Positions 60,320-64,000 of a stretch of 64,000 nucleotides of DNA are shown here, one piece after another; positions within the stretch are counted from its first letter, which is position 1; each line of letters begins with the position of its first letter. The notes beneath the pieces were generated by a model, which had not been told where the DNA came from, did not search any database, and worked only from the letters and a program-made list of their open reading frames with translations. Origin of the DNA: Hymenobacter sediminis (GTDB lineage Bacteria; Bacteroidota; Bacteroidia; Cytophagales; Hymenobacteraceae); assembly GCF_003231285.1 (NCBI RefSeq), contig NZ_QKNS01000005.1:124001-188000 (forward strand), in the 5' to 3' direction. A program made the translations under genes and the position numbers.

Positions 60320-61540
60320 ATGCTATCTAACTTTCGCCGGTTTACCGCTGGTTGGGCTTTGGGCTTACTGACGCTCTTGCTGCCAGCTCTGGGCTGCAAA
60401 AGCAATTCGCCCGAACCGGCTGCTTCCACTACTACCCCGCCTCCGGCTCCACCGGCGCCTACTCCCGTGCTGGTTGGTAGCACCTTAATTGGAGAGTACA
60501 GCACTACCACGCTAGCTGGTCGGGTAGGCAACATTCCGCTCATTGGCTCCCTGGCGCGCTACCCCCTCAAGGTGTACCGACTCACCTATACGACGACCAA
60601 TACCGACGGCAAAGCCGTTACTGCTTCGGGAGCTTTGTTGGTGCCTGTAACCAGCCAGGCCCTGCCCGTCATCAGCTACCAGCACGGCACGCTGCAGCCT
60701 GATGAGGAGAATCGGGCTCCTTCTTACTACAGCTCCAGCAGCGAGTTGTGGTCGGCGGTTTCTGTGCTGGCCTCTACGGGTTATGTGGTATCAGCCCCCG
60801 ACTACATTGGCTACGGCGCATCCAAGGCGCTGCCGCACCCGTACGAGCACGGCCCGTCGCTGGCTTCAGCCTCAGCCGATATGCTGCGGGCTGCTCGGGA
60901 GTTCTGCAAGAAAGAGAACATAGCCGTTAACCAGAAAAACTTCCTGCTGGGCTATTCCGAGGGCGGTTACGCTACCATGTCGCTGCACAAGCTGCTGGAA
61001 GAGAAGTACGCAACGGAGCTGCCGGTAGCGGCGAGTGCGCCTGGCGCCGGGGCCTACCACAAAACGGCTTTCGCTCAGTACATCATGAAATCGGAGCAGC
61101 CGCTGAACTTCCTGAGCACTTACGTGTGGGTGCTGGACACCTACAACCGCGTGTACGGCCTGAACCGGCCACTGTCGGCTTACTTTAAGGAGCCCTATGC
61201 TACCCGCCTGCAGGCCGATCCGTTCAGCTCGGTGCCCAACAAAGCCTCGGACCTATTTGCCGAGCCTTTCCGCCAGGCCGTTATCAACAACACAGATGCC
61301 GCCCTCACGGCCGCTTTCAAGGATAACGATGTGTACGACTGGAAGCCCACCGCGCCGGTTGCCCTCTTCCACGGCACCGCCGACGATTATGTGCCCTACT
61401 TCAACTCCCAGGATGCCTACAATGCCATGCGTGCCCGCGGCGCTACTCAGGTGCAGCTAAAGCCTATTCAAGGCGGCAACCACTTCACTTCCGTGGCAAC
61501 CTACACGTTGCAGGCTTTCGCATTCATTTCGCAATATTAA
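60320..61540 (+). CDS. Lipoprotein alpha/beta hydrolase (secretory-lipase-like)
   Basis: The 406-residue product from the ATG at 60320 has a lipoprotein signal (LGLLTLLLPALGC) and a Pro/Ala/Thr-rich linker. The hydrolase shows ISYQHGTLQP (oxyanion region), nucleophile elbow LGYSEGGYATM (Ser in G-Y-S-E-G-G), acid in FHGTADDYVPY and His in GGNHFTS. The form, with an alpha/beta core and a lipase-like lid, matches the secretory lipase group. It would act on the cell surface or in the periplasm. A GTG at 60317 is 1 codon earlier and equally possible. The gene shares its promoter region with blaI on the other strand. Confidence 0.88.
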   Translation: MLSNFRRFTAGWALGLLTLLLPALGCKSNSPEPAASTTTPPPAPPAPTPVLVGSTLIGEYSTTTLAGRVGNIPLIGSLARYPLKVYRLTYTTTNTDGKAVTASGALLVPVTSQALPVISYQHGTLQPDEENRAPSYYSSSSELWSAVSVLASTGYVVSAPDYIGYGASKALPHPYEHGPSLASASADMLRAAREFCKKENIAVNQKNFLLGYSEGGYATMSLHKLLEEKYATELPVAASAPGAGAYHKTAFAQYIMKSEQPLNFLSTYVWVLDTYNRVYGLNRPLSAYFKEPYATRLQADPFSSVPNKASDLFAEPFRQAVINNTDAALTAAFKDNDVYDWKPTAPVALFHGTADDYVPYFNSQDAYNAMRARGATQVQLKPIQGGNHFTSVATYTLQAFAFISQY

Positions 61541-61557
61541 ATACCCTCCAAGAGGTG

Positions 61558-61602
61558 GCAACAAAAAGCCCGCTTGCCATTGGCAAGCGGGCTTTTTGTT
61601 GC
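61558..61602. terminator. Long bidirectional terminator palindrome
   Basis: Perfect 22-nt arms (61558-61579 and 61581-61602) surround one central base. The core is AAAAAGCCCGCTTGCCA. T runs on both strands suit the convergent hydrolase gene and the 61612 gene. Confidence 0.92.
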
Positions 61603-61611
61603 TGTCATTCT

Positions 61612-61992
61612 CTACTGAACAGCCCGCGTGCGGATTGATTCCGGCTGCAACGCCTGCCGCGCCCAGGCACCGCTCAGAGCTGCTAGGCCGCCTACCAGCC
61701 CTGCTACTACCCCACTCACCAGCGCTAAGGTCCAGGCGTTGCCACCTAGTGGTAACAGCGTTGCCAAGCGGGAGGCTAGCCGCTCGGCACCGTGGGTAGT
61801 AAACCAGGCGGCCGGTAGCCACCAGCTTAGCCCTACCCCCAGCAACCCGGCTAGAAACGCCCGACCACCGCCAAGGCGGCTCCAGGCCGCCACGCCAAAG
61901 CACACGGGCACCAGCACCCACCAGGGTAGGAAAAACTGAGCCAAGGAAGCCAGGACGAACATCAGAAGTGTGGAAAGCCAGAAGCGGGGCAT
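61612..61992 (-). CDS. Small integral membrane protein
   Basis: The 126-residue product has about four hydrophobic helices: STLLMFVLASLAQFFLPWWV, VPVCFGVAAWSR, AFLAGLLGVGLSWWLPAAWF and LALVSGVVAGLVGGLAAL. It ends in a short hydrophilic tail. The arrangement suggests a small multi-span inner-membrane protein. No family is recognised with confidence. It is 49 bp after the penicillin-acylase-like gene on the same strand, so it may be cotranscribed with it. Confidence 0.75.
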   Translation of the reverse strand: MPRFWLSTLLMFVLASLAQFFLPWWVLVPVCFGVAAWSRLGGGRAFLAGLLGVGLSWWLPAAWFTTHGAERLASRLATLLPLGGNAWTLALVSGVVAGLVGGLAALSGAWARQALQPESIRTRAVQ

Positions 61993-62041
61993 GGCAGAAG
62001 GAGGTGCAGTTAGTAGGGGTAGAAAAGCAGCTTGAAGCGAG

Positions 62042-64000
62042 CTACGGCCGGGCCTCCAGCCGCCAGGCAGCTTGTAGGCGCGGGTGGTTTTCGTCGGCGG
62101 CGCGCAGGAATATCAGCTCATCGAGTTTGCCTACCCGCCAGGGCTCAATCATGTCGTCGTAGTGCGCGGAGGCTGGATTGCCGCTCTGGCCGCCGGGGAA
62201 AATGCCGTAGGCTTTCACTTGCGGGCCTAGTGCTACTACCATCCGCCAGGAGGGGCCGTTGCGGGGGCCGATGGCATTCACCGAGCCTGGGCTGCCGGCG
62301 CAGTCGATATCCTGCCGACCAAAGCCGGTCAGGTTTGCCAAGTGGTTGATGTCGGTGCTTTTCTGGTTGGCCCAGGCCCACTTCGGCCCCAGCGGCCCAA
62401 ACTTCCGAGTAAGGGAATCGACGGCAAAGTGCAAGGATGCGGTTACCAGATCATGCACCGTCTCACGCTTTGCAGTAGTGCGGTTATCAACCCAGGCAGA
62501 TGCGCCCGATTCTCGGAGTAGAAGCTGGTTGGTGCGGGCGCGGGAAGGGTAGCGCATTTCCAGCCCGGTGGCCGCCCCAAAATCATCTTCCCATAAGCGC
62601 TTCACTAGGTCGTTGTACCATAGCTCAAAAATGCTGGCGGCTATAGCATCGGCCTCGTAGCGGTAGTTCCATTTTTGCAGTACCTGCTGGGCCGCATCTT
62701 TCCAGGGAGCTGTGGCCGTTGCAGCGGGAGCATTGCCCGCTACTACGCTTAGCATCCAAGGCAGCATCTGGCGGGCATTCACGCCCAGGTTGTCGTTCTG
62801 AAGGTTACGCAGGCTGTCGGGGGTAGCACCGCGCATCTGTGTCAGGCGCTCGTTGATGCGGTGTCCCCGGTCGGAGGGGGCGTAGTCCCAGCCGAGGTAG
62901 TAGGGGTAATCAAGGCCGGCGGAGGGCTGGTTGGCCGACGATACGAAGCCGCGGGCCGGGTCCTTTACGTGCGGGTTCTGCTCCATCGGAATCCAGCCCT
63001 GCCAGTCGTAGCGCGCATCGGTGCCATCCAGAATAAACTTGCCCTGGTCGGGCCACTTCAGCGGGAAGCGGCCGTTGGGCTGAATGGCAATTTCGTTGCG
63101 GTTGTCGGCGAAGATGAAATTCTGGGCCGGTGAGGCATAGGTGCGCAGGGCGCGACGGTAATCGGGGTAGGAGTGGGCGCGGTTAAGACGGTAGAAGGCC
63201 AATACCTCATTGCCGCCGTCGTGGGCGGTCCAGCGCATGGCGTGCCGGATGGGGGTCTGCTTGTTGAAAACCTTCTCGTTTTGGTCATACACAATGGGGC
63301 CGTGGTGGGTGTAGAGCACGGTGTCGAGCCGGTCAGGCTGGCCCCGCACGACAATGCGCTCCACTACCCGGCGCACGGGTTTCCAGCGGCCCTCGTGCCA
63401 GTACTCACGCTGGCTGGCATCCCGGAACTTCAACTGGTACCAGTCCAGCACGTCGCCGCCCACGTTGGTCACGCCCCAGGCTACGTCCTCGTTAAACCCA
63501 ATGATAATGGTAGGCGCGCCCGGTATGGTTACGCCGTACACGTTTACACCCGGTGCGTGTAGCTGGGCCTGATACCAGATGCTGGGCAAGTTCAGCTGCA
63601 AGTGGGGGTCGTTGGCCAATAGCGGCAGACCGGATGCCGAGCGGCTGCCCGCCACCGCAAAATTATTGGAACCTAGCTCAGGGTCGGGCTCCCGCTGGGG
63701 CAACTTGCCCGCCATGGCGGCTGTAAAGGAAGGCGGAGTAGGGGGTAGAGGCTGCGGCTTGAACTCCAGCGGGGTACCGGGAGGCACAATGGCATCTTCG
63801 CGGTTGGGGTAGTCGGGAAATAAGTCACGCACTACATCCGGTCCGTACTTGCTCAGGACGTTGCTCAGGCGCAGGTCGTCGGAACGGCCGCTCAGGTCCC
63901 AGGCCATCAGCTTCAGCAGCAAAGCACTTTTCAGGGGTTGCCAGGGCTCGGGGGCGTAGTCGAGCAGCTTGTACTCGAAGGGGTAGTCCTTGGGAGAAAG
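62042..64000 (-). CDS. Penicillin acylase family (S45) hydrolase, 5' end outside window
   Basis: At least 653 residues of an S45/penicillin amidase family protein are present; the N-terminus lies beyond the window end. The reading frame is open from position 64000. The autocleavage and catalytic site is ELGSNNFAVAGSRSASGLPL: the Ser of G-S-N-N becomes the N-terminal nucleophile of the beta chain. Other signatures are ANDPHLQLNLPSIWYQAQLH, FNEDVAWGVTNVGGDVLDWY and SSANQPSAGLDYPY. Family members are periplasmic enzymes that hydrolyse amide bonds of acyl side chains, such as beta-lactam or acyl-homoserine-lactone acyl groups. The substrate is unknown here. The ATG at 63922 is internal, not the start. 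Confidence 0.93.
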   Translation of the reverse strand, partial: LSPKDYPFEYKLLDYAPEPWQPLKSALLLKLMAWDLSGRSDDLRLSNVLSKYGPDVVRDLFPDYPNREDAIVPPGTPLEFKPQPLPPTPPSFTAAMAGKLPQREPDPELGSNNFAVAGSRSASGLPLLANDPHLQLNLPSIWYQAQLHAPGVNVYGVTIPGAPTIIIGFNEDVAWGVTNVGGDVLDWYQLKFRDASQREYWHEGRWKPVRRVVERIVVRGQPDRLDTVLYTHHGPIVYDQNEKVFNKQTPIRHAMRWTAHDGGNEVLAFYRLNRAHSYPDYRRALRTYASPAQNFIFADNRNEIAIQPNGRFPLKWPDQGKFILDGTDARYDWQGWIPMEQNPHVKDPARGFVSSANQPSAGLDYPYYLGWDYAPSDRGHRINERLTQMRGATPDSLRNLQNDNLGVNARQMLPWMLSVVAGNAPAATATAPWKDAAQQVLQKWNYRYEADAIAASIFELWYNDLVKRLWEDDFGAATGLEMRYPSRARTNQLLLRESGASAWVDNRTTAKRETVHDLVTASLHFAVDSLTRKFGPLGPKWAWANQKSTDINHLANLTGFGRQDIDCAGSPGSVNAIGPRNGPSWRMVVALGPQVKAYGIFPGGQSGNPASAHYDDMIEPWRVGKLDELIFLRAADENHPRLQAAWRLEARP

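Noticed and set aside
1..64000. CRISPR array, tRNA or rRNA genes
   Set aside because: I saw no regularly spaced identical repeats, no tRNA cloverleaf with CCA-type end and no rRNA core sequence.

Overview
The window looks like chromosomal DNA of a Bacteroidota bacterium, most probably Hymenobacter or a close relative (family Hymenobacteraceae). This is inferred from the GC-rich coding sequence, the lack of clear Shine-Dalgarno sites, a protein with a C-terminal type IX secretion (T9SS) sorting domain, many PorT/DUF3575-like outer-membrane barrels and carboxypeptidase-like regulatory domains, a TACCTTTG promoter element, and very frequent GGGGTAG words. I see no rRNA, tRNA, CRISPR array, transposase or phage gene. 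It reads as ordinary chromosome with a few accessory patches.

Layout. 0.1-8.2 kb: a LOG-family protein, lycopene cyclase, a lone ABC ATPase, a DUF2795 and a DUF349 protein, the ABC-F factor EttA and an HNH endonuclease. 8.2-12.5 kb: a 111-bp hairpin repeat, inorganic pyrophosphatase, and a small stress-type operon (VOC, DoxX, RibD-like reductase) divergent from a GlxA/AraC regulator. 12.7-18.3 kb: a small secreted protein, a candidate sRNA, an XRE regulator, a SpoIIAA-like protein, an SMP-30 lactonase, a CDF metal exporter and a PAS histidine kinase. 19-25.5 kb: a T9SS-secreted lectin-like protein, an SRAP protein, two tiny secreted cationic proteins, a membrane protein, and an ECF sigma factor followed by a membrane trypsin-like protease with an anti-sigma-like N-terminus. 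25.6-35 kb: the MoxR/DUF58/BatA/DUF4175/glutamine-amidotransferase-like locus with a nearby DUF4159 gene. 35-37.8 kb: a porin-like barrel, a methyltransferase and a polyprenol-type glycosyltransferase.

37.8-45.2 kb: two tandem TldE-TldD pairs. Both TldD copies carry a twin-arginine signal, and a secreted carboxypeptidase-regulatory-domain protein lies between the pairs. 45.4-47.8 kb: a McrBC-type modified-DNA restriction module whose McrB N-terminus resembles the ScoMcrA head domain. 48-55 kb: a GAF-GAF sigma-54 activator divergent from a TolC / universal stress protein / EmrA / EmrB multidrug efflux operon, with a sigma-54-like promoter and repeated upstream sites between them. 55-64 kb: an outer-membrane protein, two paralogous lipoproteins of unknown function, a BlaI/BlaR1-like sensor pair with its probable operator, a lipoprotein lipase-like hydrolase, a small membrane protein and a penicillin-acylase-family hydrolase cut by the window end.

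Most interesting: the sigma-54-controlled efflux operon, the duplicated Tat-linked TldD/TldE pairs, the McrB head-domain fusion, the sigma/anti-sigma-protease pair, the lipoprotein pair, and a strand-biased GGGTAGGG word that resembles the chromosome-orienting KOPS sequence. All functional statements come from reading motifs and gene order; no database search was run.
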